Assembly: GCA_027064665.1 (NCBI GenBank) | Contig: JAMOPH010000420.1 | Location: forward strand, 1-5,152 | DNA from: a bacterium | Lineage (GTDB): Bacteria > UBP14 > UBA6098 > B30-G16 | DNA: 5,152 nt | Direction: 5' to 3' | Shown here: piece by piece, positions 1 through 5,152 of the stretch | How positions within the stretch are numbered: the first letter of the stretch is position 1 | Layout: each line of letters starts with the position of its first letter | Program-made: the position numbers and the translations under genes | The notes under the pieces: generated by a model | Told to the model about the DNA's origin: nothing | Database searches by the model: none | The model's input: the letters and a program-made list of their open reading frames with translations, nothing else

Positions 1-33
1 AAAATTAATTTTCATCGTCGAGGTTCGTTGGTG

Positions 34-798
34 TCAGAGGAAGAATATCCTCGGGTTATACCGGTCTGCTGTGGCGATTGAGGGGAAATCGGTGTGTGCC
101 CGCACGGTGTTGAGGGCAAGGTCGGGGGTGTTGTTGTTCTCAGATATGTGCCCCAGAACCACTAACTTTGTGCCGGAGTCAATCAATTTCCCTGCCAACC
201 GGGCGCATTGATAATTTGATAGATGTCCCCGCCGGCTGGCAATTCGCCGCTTCAGATATTCGGGATACCACGAGTTCCGCAGAAGTTGCGGGTCGTAGTT
301 CGCCTCAACCAGAACCAGTCCCGCGCCACAGGCGAAATCGGTTATCCCGGCGCCGAAATCGCCCATATCCGAAAGAATTGCCGCAGATTTCCCGCCGGTG
401 TGGTCTATCCGGAACGCCACCGGCTGTGCCGCATCGTGCGAAATCAGGACGGATGAGACGGCAAATTTCCCCACGCCGATCTGTGTGCCCGCATCAATCG
501 GCACGACCGCCGAACCCACGGATTCAAGTTTTCTGCCGAGGGCAAAAATTGTGCCCGGGGTGGCAAAAATTTTCGGTGCAAAGTGCCGGACAATCGGCGC
601 AAGGGATTTTGTGTGGTCGTGGTGCTCGTGGGTGATAAAAAGCGCCCTCGGCGGTGGAAGCCCCATTTCCGCAGTGTTTGCGGCGACAAGCCTTTTGGGT
701 GCGCCGGCGTCAATCAAAATCGTGGTCTCGCCGTCGCTGACCACATAGGAATTGCCGAAACTCCCGCTCCGCAGGGATATGAAGACCAGTCCGCTCAT
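34..798 (-). CDS. YycJ/WalJ-like MBL-fold metallo-hydrolase
   Basis: A 254-residue cytoplasmic metallo-beta-lactamase-fold protein with no signal peptide or membrane segment. It opens with the SGSFGNSY and ILIDAG strands of the fold. The metal-binding motif THEHHDH lies at residues 56-62 (His57, His59, Asp61, His62). Further ligand candidates are SHD at 120-122, SDMG at 143-146 (Asp144) and LGH at 215-217. EANYD (165-169), GHLSN (191-195) and the end motif HISENNNTP are characteristic of the YycJ/WalJ branch. In Firmicutes that branch sits beside the WalRK cell-wall regulators and is linked to cell-wall or DNA-repair functions; its substrate is not settled. The length is normal and all expected metal ligands are present. 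The ATG start is supported by a strong Shine-Dalgarno site (GGGAGAGGAG, complement of 808-817) nine bases upstream. It lies 21 bases after the prenyltransferase gene and is probably co-transcribed with it. Family assignment is confident; the exact nuclease or hydrolase role is inference. Confidence 0.9.
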   Translation of the reverse strand: MSGLVFISLRSGSFGNSYVVSDGETTILIDAGAPKRLVAANTAEMGLPPPRALFITHEHHDHTKSLAPIVRHFAPKIFATPGTIFALGRKLESVGSAVVPIDAGTQIGVGKFAVSSVLISHDAAQPVAFRIDHTGGKSAAILSDMGDFGAGITDFACGAGLVLVEANYDPQLLRNSWYPEYLKRRIASRRGHLSNYQCARLAGKLIDSGTKLVVLGHISENNNTPDLALNTVRAHTDFPSIATADRYNPRIFFL

Positions 799-819
799 CC
801 GATTGCGCTCCTCTCCCGG

Positions 820-1743
820 TCAGGGATATTTGACCTTCAGCCTGATTCGGTTATACAGCGCCGAAAAGACTATCGCCGCAAATATCAGGGCAAGATACTG
901 CGGCATATAGAAACAGGTCAGAAGCGCCAGAACCAGCACTGCGACCTGATTTGCCCGAACGATTTTGCGCTTATCTATTGTTGGTTCGCTTATTGCCCGC
1001 CAGTAGAACGGAACCGAGACCACTGCGGTCAGAAACAGGGCGGTCTCGCCGAAGGCGACCCCCATAGCGCCGGCTAAAAATACCCCCAAAAGCCCGAACG
1101 CCATAGTTCTCCTTGCGCCCCAGATGACCGCCAGAGTTTTTTTGCCGACCTTTTTGTCGCCGTCGGCATCGGGCACAGTGGTGAAAAGATACACCGCCCC
1201 GAAAGCCACAGCATAGGACAGCGCCCGGACGAAAACAATCCACTCCCAGCGGGCACCGGATTTCTCCGCCGCCCACGCAAAGCCTAAGATGTAAATCAAA
1301 AATCCGTGCCCGAGGCAGTTGGCGGCAAGGGCGAGATATCCTCTGTCCTTCAACCTCATCGGCGGGGCGGAGTAGCACACGCCCAGCACTATTGCGACGA
1401 CAATCAGCGTTAGAGTAAGAAGTGTTCTGTCTATCGTCATAATCACAGCGCCCGCAAACGCCAGAAACACGGTGATTTTCGCCATAAGGGGCGAGATAAA
1501 TCCCAGCGCGAGGGGAAGATTTTTTCGGTTCAGTCTGTCGCCGGGGGCATCAAATATCTGGTTGAGACCGTAGATGCCGATGCCCAAAAGAGTGGTGGTA
1601 ATCAGAAGGTCTGTTGCCCCCTTTGTTCCCTGATTTCCGCCGCCTGCCCAGAATCCTAACAGCGCAGGTGTCCAGATTGGTATCAGGAGGAGAGGGCGCC
1701 AGAACGCGACGAAATCGGCAATCTGTGTCAGCAGTTTTCTCAC
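820..1743 (-). CDS. UbiA-family polyprenyl transferase
   Basis: A 307-residue polytopic membrane protein of the UbiA prenyltransferase superfamily, which moves a prenyl chain from a prenyl diphosphate onto an aromatic or other acceptor in the membrane. The two Mg-diphosphate motifs are intact. The first is Asn61-xxx-Asp65-xxx-Asp69 (NQIFDAPGD), with Gln in place of the usual Asp after the Asn. The second is DADGDKKVGKKT at 192-203 (Asp192, Asp196). The conserved YSAPP loop with basic residues after it lies at 124-132. About eight to nine hydrophobic segments cover the rest, and the N-terminal WRP (15-17) is typical of the family's first helix. The start is GTG at 1741-1743; there is no convincing Shine-Dalgarno site before it, and no better in-frame start before the first helix. 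The acceptor (quinone head group, chlorophyll-like ring, archaeal-type lipid or other) cannot be read from the sequence, and no quinone-pathway neighbour is in the window. Confidence 0.92.
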   Translation of the reverse strand: MRKLLTQIADFVAFWRPLLLIPIWTPALLGFWAGGGNQGTKGATDLLITTTLLGIGIYGLNQIFDAPGDRLNRKNLPLALGFISPLMAKITVFLAFAGAVIMTIDRTLLTLTLIVVAIVLGVCYSAPPMRLKDRGYLALAANCLGHGFLIYILGFAWAAEKSGARWEWIVFVRALSYAVAFGAVYLFTTVPDADGDKKVGKKTLAVIWGARRTMAFGLLGVFLAGAMGVAFGETALFLTAVVSVPFYWRAISEPTIDKRKIVRANQVAVLVLALLTCFYMPQYLALIFAAIVFSALYNRIRLKVKYP

Positions 1744-1746
1744 ACG

Positions 1747-1778
1747 ATTAAAATCTGTCCCGCCGGGTTGCGTGTCAA
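1747..1778 (-). promoter_or_regulatory. Possible promoter for the ubiA-like/MBL unit
   Basis: A perfect TTGACA hexamer reads on the minus strand (complement of 1773-1778). At 17 bases the -10 would be GATTTT (weak); the better hexamer TTTAAT (complement of 1747-1752) lies 20 bases away, which is too long. Either arrangement would start the transcript at or just inside the GTG start codon. The -35 alone is good; the full promoter is doubtful. Confidence 0.25.
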
Positions 1779-1820
1779 GATGTAAAGTGCCGGGGCTGTG
1801 TTAAAAATTGTAAATTTCCC

Positions 1821-1849
1821 TTGACAGTGAGGGCGATAGAAAATTTCAT
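1821..1849 (+). promoter_or_regulatory. Sigma70-like promoter of the small acidic protein gene
   Basis: A perfect -35 TTGACA at 1821-1826, a 17-base spacer and a -10 TTTCAT at 1844-1849 (four of six matches to TATAAT). The predicted transcript start is near 1856, about 20 bases before the ATG at 1877. This makes the upstream in-frame TTG at 1850 an unlikely start, because it would lie before the transcript begins. Confidence 0.6.
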
Positions 1850-1866
1850 TTGTGCAAACTCAAATT

Positions 1867-1871
1867 GGAGG
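1867..1871 (+). promoter_or_regulatory. Shine-Dalgarno site fixing the start at 1877
   Basis: GGAGG (extended to GGAGGGG) ends five bases before the ATG at 1877-1879. It falls inside the longer frame that begins at TTG 1850, so it decides in favour of the 104-residue product rather than a 113-residue one. Confidence 0.75.
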
Positions 1872-1876
1872 GGCTG

Positions 1877-2191
1877 ATGTCAACATTTTTGCTGACCTTT
1901 GAGTCCACCGGGGCTATCTCGCCGGAGACACTCAGGGATATCGTGGGGGAGTTCGGTTCAATCTGTCAGGTGACCGGGCACTCCTTTATGCTTGAGTCCG
2001 ACCTTGAACTGGATGAGATAATTGACTCCCTTCAGCAGGAGATAGGCGAGAGGATAACCTACTTTGTGATTGACCTTGAGACCCTTGAGGTTGACGGAGC
2101 GAATCTTCCCGACTGCATTGAGGAATTTATCGCAACCGCAGAGGAAATCTACGGGGACGAGGAATACGAGGAGGGCGAGGAGGAACTGTAA
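1877..2191 (+). CDS. Small, extremely acidic protein of unknown function
   Basis: A 104-residue cytoplasmic protein that I do not recognise. It has 29 Asp/Glu residues against two Arg (20, 59), one His and no Lys. The last 16 residues (89-104) hold ten acidic residues and look disordered. The first ~70 residues read as beta (3-9), alpha (15-27), beta (28-33), beta (35-40), alpha (44-56), beta (59-67): a ferredoxin-like order that resembles small Cas2/SinR-like proteins. A third helix (78-92) and the acidic tail follow. Two cysteines (30, 80) are present and no metal motif is visible. It is a single-gene unit, with its own promoter at 1821-1849 and a hairpin terminator at 2222-2252, divergent from the prenyltransferase unit. 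There is no CRISPR array or cas gene here, so the fold resemblance is a pattern guess only. The gene is confidently real from its promoter, Shine-Dalgarno site and terminator; the function is unknown. Confidence 0.85.
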   Translation: MSTFLLTFESTGAISPETLRDIVGEFGSICQVTGHSFMLESDLELDEIIDSLQQEIGERITYFVIDLETLEVDGANLPDCIEEFIATAEEIYGDEEYEEGEEEL

Positions 2192-2221
2192 ATCTGCGCC
2201 CTCACAACAGTTTTATTCCCG

Positions 2222-2252
2222 ACCGCCGCCGTGGTGCGGCGGTTTTTGTTTT
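2222..2252 (+). terminator. Rho-independent terminator after the acidic protein gene
   Basis: A perfect 8-base-pair GC-rich stem (ACCGCCGC at 2222-2229 pairing with GCGGCGGT at 2236-2243) encloses a six-base loop (2230-2235). It is followed by TTTTTGTTTT. It lies 30 bases past the stop codon. There is no matching A-run before the stem, so it should work on the plus strand only. Confidence 0.88.
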
Positions 2253-2270
2253 CTGGCGGGAAGTTCTCGG

Positions 2271-2298
2271 TTGCAAATTGCGGAGCAGAGGTTATCTT
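2271..2298 (+). promoter_or_regulatory. Weak candidate promoter for the deacetylase-EIIA pair
   Basis: TTGCAA (2271-2276) and TATCTT (2293-2298), each four of six matches to consensus, are separated by 16 bases. The predicted transcript start falls at about 2305, the proposed ATG itself. A new promoter is expected here because a terminator ends the previous unit at 2252, but these elements are modest. Confidence 0.25.
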
Positions 2299-2304
2299 TT
2301 TACT

Positions 2305-3519
2305 ATGCGCAAAAGGAGAGCGACAAACCGAAAAAGACCCCGCAAATCCGGGGGGATTCCGTCGTGGGTGTTTGTGGTGGTGGCGGTGCTTTCCCTTGCC
2401 GGCGCAGGGATTATCGGATGGAGCATTTTCCATCCGAAGAAAGAGAAAACACAGCCCGCCCAAACCGTCCCCAAATCCGGCGGCGATTTCCTCTCCAAAA
2501 TTGACGGCGCAATAGAGCAGTTCAGAATAGATATGGGAGTCCCCAAAAAGTATGTCTATGTGCGGAAAAAGGAGGAAATTCCCCGGTTTCCCGGCGAGAA
2601 AATCAGGGAGGTCACTATCAGGGTGAGCAAAAATTTCCCCCCGGCATTTGTGAATTATATGTTCCAGAGGGCGATAAAGGATTCCGGCGGAACCATAATT
2701 GACTGCGTGGAAAAAAGTTCCGGCGGGAAATTTTTAATAGATATCGGCTACGGCGAGGTTCTCACGCACAGAGTTAGAATTATAAGGTCATCAAATGTAC
2801 AGATAGAACCCGGCTATGTCGCCCTTTTAATTGATGATTTCGGCTATTATCCTGTCAAAACTGCGAAAAAGTTTTTTGATTTGGGGATAAAATTTACGGC
2901 GGCGGTTCTTCCGAATGGGAAATATACCTCGTATATCCTCAACGAACTTGATAACTATCCCGATATTGAGCGTTTTGTCCACATTCCGATGGAGCCCAAG
3001 GGTTATCCGCAGGCTGACCCCGGTCCCAACGCAATTATGGTCAGTTATGATGACCGCAAAATTCGTGAGTTGGTGGAAAGACATCTTTCTGCGGTGCCCG
3101 GCGCAGTGGGGGCGAACAACCATATGGGTTCCAGGGCGACCGAAAACACACGGGTGATGTATCAGGTCCTGCGGACAATCAGGGATGCCGGCTTTTTCTT
3201 CGTGGACTCCCGGACCACGCCGTATTCTGTCGCCGAGGATATCGCCCGAAAAATCGGTGTGCCCGCCACCCATATTGACCACATAATAGACCCGCCGGGA
3301 ATTTCTCCCGCAGAGATTGAGAGCAGATTATATGAATACTGCCTTCAGGCAAGGAGAGTGCCCGCAATGATTATAAACTGCCACGCCTCGGATACCACCG
3401 CAAAGATACTTGAAAAAAATGTGCCGATTCTTAAAAGATATGGTATAGAATTCGTTCCGGTTTCTATGGCGTTTGAGAGGAAACTAAAATGGCAGAGGGC
3501 GAAAAGAAAAGGAGGGTAA
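2305..3519 (+). CDS. Membrane-anchored divergent polysaccharide deacetylase (YibQ/DUF610 family)
   Basis: A 404-residue protein with a very basic N-terminus (residues 1-14), one membrane helix at about 20-42 and the rest presumably outside the inner membrane. Residues ~60-165 form an alpha/beta domain I do not recognise. Residues ~170-395 match the divergent polysaccharide deacetylase family: LLIDDFGY (174-181, Asp177-Asp178), FTAAVLPN (197-204), HIPMEP (226-231), NNHMGSRAT (271-279), FFVDSRTT (298-305), and His360 in NCHASD where the family usually has a GHPxPET-like strand. The family shares the NodB-like fold and is thought to act on envelope glycans; its reaction is not well established. 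The start could be ATG 2305, or TTG 2278 in the same frame (nine extra residues). I prefer the ATG because it directly precedes the basic stretch, although the nearest AGAGG (2287-2291) is 13 bases away. The 3' end overlaps the EIIA gene by 31 bases. Confidence 0.87.
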   Translation: MRKRRATNRKRPRKSGGIPSWVFVVVAVLSLAGAGIIGWSIFHPKKEKTQPAQTVPKSGGDFLSKIDGAIEQFRIDMGVPKKYVYVRKKEEIPRFPGEKIREVTIRVSKNFPPAFVNYMFQRAIKDSGGTIIDCVEKSSGGKFLIDIGYGEVLTHRVRIIRSSNVQIEPGYVALLIDDFGYYPVKTAKKFFDLGIKFTAAVLPNGKYTSYILNELDNYPDIERFVHIPMEPKGYPQADPGPNAIMVSYDDRKIRELVERHLSAVPGAVGANNHMGSRATENTRVMYQVLRTIRDAGFFFVDSRTTPYSVAEDIARKIGVPATHIDHIIDPPGISPAEIESRLYEYCLQARRVPAMIINCHASDTTAKILEKNVPILKRYGIEFVPVSMAFERKLKWQRAKRKGG

Positions 3520-4043
3520 GGGACATCAGGCTGTATAGATTACTTGCTAATGAGGATTTGGTTGAACTGTGGGAGCGGGTTGATCCGGAGATTGACCCGG
3601 AGACCGGGGAGGAGGTGTATCCTTCGCCCGAGGAGAATATGAGGATGGTTCTCCGGCGGGTCGCCGAGGTGCTGGACAGGTCGGGCAATGTGGTCAATGT
3701 CAAGCGCCTTGTGGATGAACTGGAATTTCGGGAAAAGCAAGCCCCCACGGTGCTGGGACACAGGATTGCCATCCCCCATGTCAGGTCCAAAAATGCCCGG
3801 GAACTGACGGTCTGTTTCCTTCGCTTCCCCGAGGGTATAGAACTTCCCGGTCCCGAGGGACCTGAAATTATCAATTTCATCTTCGGAATTATAACCCCGA
3901 TATATGAGGATGATACCGATTATCAAAAGGTCTATCGTCGGCTTGTCAGATTATATAAGGATGACCCTTCCCTTGCGCAGGAACTTGAGGAGATGACTTT
4001 CCCGGGCGAGATAGTCAGAATTTTCCGTGTTCGTGAACTGTGA
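3489..4043 (+). CDS. Stand-alone PTS EIIA type-2 domain protein (PtsN-like)
   Basis: A 184-residue soluble protein. Residues ~50-180 fit the PTS EIIA type-2 (mannitol/fructose, PtsN) domain. The phospho-acceptor signature HRIAIPHVRS lies at 91-100, with His97 as the predicted phosphorylated histidine. LTVCFLRF and INFIFGIITP follow as core strands, with a C-terminal helical part (YQKVYRRLVRLYKDDP) typical of the domain. The N-terminus carries an acidic, proline-rich insertion at about 30-48 (VDPEIDPETGEEVYPSPEE) not usual in PtsN, which explains the length above the usual ~150. The ATG at 3489 is supported by GAGAGG at 3475-3480, eight bases upstream. The gene begins inside the deacetylase frame, so translation is probably coupled. 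No EI, HPr, EIIB or EIIC gene is in the window. Such orphan EIIA proteins are usually regulatory, and the target here is unknown. Confidence 0.85.
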   Translation: MAEGEKKRRVRDIRLYRLLANEDLVELWERVDPEIDPETGEEVYPSPEENMRMVLRRVAEVLDRSGNVVNVKRLVDELEFREKQAPTVLGHRIAIPHVRSKNARELTVCFLRFPEGIELPGPEGPEIINFIFGIITPIYEDDTDYQKVYRRLVRLYKDDPSLAQELEEMTFPGEIVRIFRVREL

Positions 4044-4057
4044 CAATCGTTTTTCCG

Positions 4058-4086
4058 TTGATTTCTATCCCGGAAATGTTTATAAT
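4058..4086 (+). promoter_or_regulatory. Strong sigma70-like promoter of the LVIVD-repeat protein gene
   Basis: A -35 TTGATT (4058-4063, four of six matches), a 17-base spacer and a perfect -10 TATAAT (4081-4086). The predicted transcript start is near 4093, giving a leader of about 19 bases that contains the Shine-Dalgarno site AAGGAGG (4100-4106). No terminator hairpin is visible between the EIIA stop (4043) and this promoter, so some read-through from upstream is possible. Confidence 0.7.
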
Positions 4087-4111
4087 TTATTGAGGAAAGA
4101 AGGAGGCGAAT

Positions 4112-5152
4112 ATGAGAAGTCGTTTCCCTGAATTTGTCCTTGTGTTTTTCTTTCTTTTCACGCTCTCCTTTCCACAGGATAGTTTGAATATAAGGTATGT
4201 AGGAGTATGGGATCCATTGGAAGATTTCTTTTCGGTGACCAATATATGGAATTTTGGGGTTTACAATGGTTATTTGTATGTATCCGGGAGTTTTGCGGAT
4301 GTAGATAGTGAAGGGGATACAGTGGTTTACCATCTGGTTGTTGTGGATGTTCATAATCCTGAGGACCCATATGTGGTTTCGGGATACCAGATATACCCGA
4401 TGGAGTTTTATATACTAAATGGGTTTTTGTATTACTTCAAATTTTCCAGCCGGGCATTGGTAATAATAGACATAAGGGACCCGCGGGGAGTTGATACGGC
4501 GTGTGTATTTGATGAGTTATTATTAAATCCTTTTGGGAGGAATATATACCCATTTGAAGGAGATGGGATAAGTTATGTAGTGGTGAAGGCATACTCATCA
4601 GAATTTGGGCGTGGCTATTATTTGTTGGATGTTAGTGATCCATATTCACCGGAATTGTTATGCAAGTTCCACGAATTTAAACCCGACACAGAGTGGGGGG
4701 AGGACCCTGACTGGCACGCGATAAGATATGGGTATACAGCTGCAGTGGACTATCCGTATGTTTATGTGGGAGAATTGAAAGAAGGATGGGGTTCGGAGTG
4801 GGACCCATATGACGATATCTACCGTCATGTGCCAGTGTGGGATAGTTTGTTTATATACCGCTACGATGTGAGGGATTTATCAGCGGAGCCGGCGGTGTGT
4901 GTGAGAGGTGATGTTGAAATGAACCGTCTCTGGGCGGCTTCTGGTTTAGTTTTCGTCATAACTGAGGCGTATTCTTCCACAACGGGTCTTTTAGTGTTAA
5001 GTAGCGATGACTCGGGTATGGATTCAGTGTGCGTAACGGACCAACTATGGGTATTAACTTATGTGTCTGGGGACAGTATATACTATGGTATGACGGTTTA
5101 TAATTATGCTGGAGGTTGCGAGTTTGATACGATAGGGTATTATCCAATAGAG
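4112..5152 (+). CDS. Secreted LVIVD-repeat beta-propeller protein (3' end outside window)
   Basis: A 347-codon frame, unbroken to the window edge, so the C-terminus is missing. The start is ATG 4112, five bases after a strong AAGGAGG. Residues 1-20 look like a signal peptide: basic start, hydrophobic core VLVFFFLFTLSF (9-20), cut probably near PQD (21-23), without a clean AxA site. The mature part shows repeated blade signatures of the LVIVD type (hydrophobic strand, Asp-Val/Ile, then D/N-P..P). These are LVVVDVHNPEDP (75-86), LVIIDIRDPRG (116-126), LLDVSDPYSP (171-180) and a weaker YRYDVRDLSAEP (249-260). Such proteins are extracellular or cell-surface beta-propellers, often with a C-terminal sorting domain, which would lie past the edge here. 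Function is not known for the family in general. The gene is rich in Tyr, Asp and Trp and visibly more AT-rich than its neighbours, with many ATA, TTA and AGG codons. It has its own strong promoter. Confidence 0.85.
   Translation, partial: MRSRFPEFVLVFFFLFTLSFPQDSLNIRYVGVWDPLEDFFSVTNIWNFGVYNGYLYVSGSFADVDSEGDTVVYHLVVVDVHNPEDPYVVSGYQIYPMEFYILNGFLYYFKFSSRALVIIDIRDPRGVDTACVFDELLLNPFGRNIYPFEGDGISYVVVKAYSSEFGRGYYLLDVSDPYSPELLCKFHEFKPDTEWGEDPDWHAIRYGYTAAVDYPYVYVGELKEGWGSEWDPYDDIYRHVPVWDSLFIYRYDVRDLSAEPAVCVRGDVEMNRLWAASGLVFVITEAYSSTTGLLVLSSDDSGMDSVCVTDQLWVLTYVSGDSIYYGMTVYNYAGGCEFDTIGYYPIE

Noticed and set aside
1..15. A minus-strand ATG (complement of 13-15) that could begin a next gene in the unit (MKINF).
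   Set aside because: Only five codons are visible and there is no Shine-Dalgarno site before it, so it cannot be supported.
168..1077. Long plus-strand open frames (168-635, 223-456, 398-748, 583-1077) opposite the MBL and prenyltransferase genes.
   Set aside because: Low-complexity Arg/Pro-rich translations with no domain motifs, antisense to two genes with intact catalytic motifs.
1850..1876. A longer start (TTG at 1850) for the small acidic protein.
   Set aside because: It lies at the end of the -10 box, before the predicted transcript start, and the strong GGAGG at 1867-1871 points to ATG 1877.
1877..2191. Calling the acidic protein a Cas2 nuclease.
   Set aside because: There is no CRISPR array or cas gene nearby, and the strongly negative charge does not fit; only the order of strands and helices is similar.
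2149..2546. Open frames on both strands across the terminator region (2070-2504, 2149-2463, 2231-2515, 2292-2546).
   Set aside because: They read through a clear hairpin terminator or overlap the true deacetylase start, and show no protein-like motifs.
2827..3880. Minus-strand open frames at 2827-3282 and 3464-3880, antisense to the deacetylase and EIIA genes.
   Set aside because: Ser/Arg-rich translations without recognisable domains or ribosome sites; explained by the codon use of the plus-strand genes.
4027..4057. Short inverted repeat GTTC-GT-GAAC near the EIIA stop followed by TTTTT, as a possible terminator.
   Set aside because: The stem would be four pairs with a two-base loop, and the T-run is 16 bases away; not a working terminator.
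3932..5147. Minus-strand open frames at 3932-4354, 4158-4370 and 4956-5147.
   Set aside because: They run against the LVIVD-repeat gene, which has a promoter, ribosome site, signal peptide and repeats.

Overview
The window looks like chromosomal DNA from a bacterium. Sigma70-type promoter hexamers, Shine-Dalgarno sites, a rho-independent hairpin and a PTS IIA domain all point to Bacteria. No gene fixes the phylum. A secreted LVIVD-repeat protein next to a membrane-anchored divergent deacetylase and a lone PTS IIA domain would suit a poorly cultured lineage (FCB-group or WOR-3-like), but that is inference from gene style only.

Layout. Positions 34-1743 hold a two-gene minus-strand unit: a UbiA-family membrane prenyltransferase (820-1743), then, 21 bases downstream, a YycJ/WalJ-like metallo-beta-lactamase-fold hydrolase (34-798). 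A divergent intergenic region (1744-1876) separates it from a plus-strand gene for a 104-residue, extremely acidic protein of unknown function (1877-2191). That gene has its own promoter (1821-1849) and a clear terminator (2222-2252). Next comes an overlapping plus-strand pair: a membrane-anchored divergent polysaccharide deacetylase of the YibQ/DUF610 type (2305-3519) and a stand-alone PTS EIIA type-2 protein (3489-4043), overlapping by 31 bases. After a 68-base gap with a very good promoter (4058-4086), a secreted LVIVD-repeat beta-propeller gene starts at 4112 and is still open at the window end (5152, 347 codons).

How the genes may work together. The theme is envelope and surface: a lipid-linked prenyl transfer enzyme, a cell-wall-associated-type MBL hydrolase, an inner-membrane-anchored deacetylase-fold protein, and a secreted propeller. 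The EIIA-like protein is coupled to the deacetylase and has no visible EI, HPr, EIIB or EIIC nearby, so a regulatory role is more likely than sugar uptake. The small acidic protein stands alone between promoter and terminator and is the least explained gene. The last gene is clearly more AT-rich than the rest. I see no tRNA, rRNA, CRISPR array, insertion sequence or attachment site.
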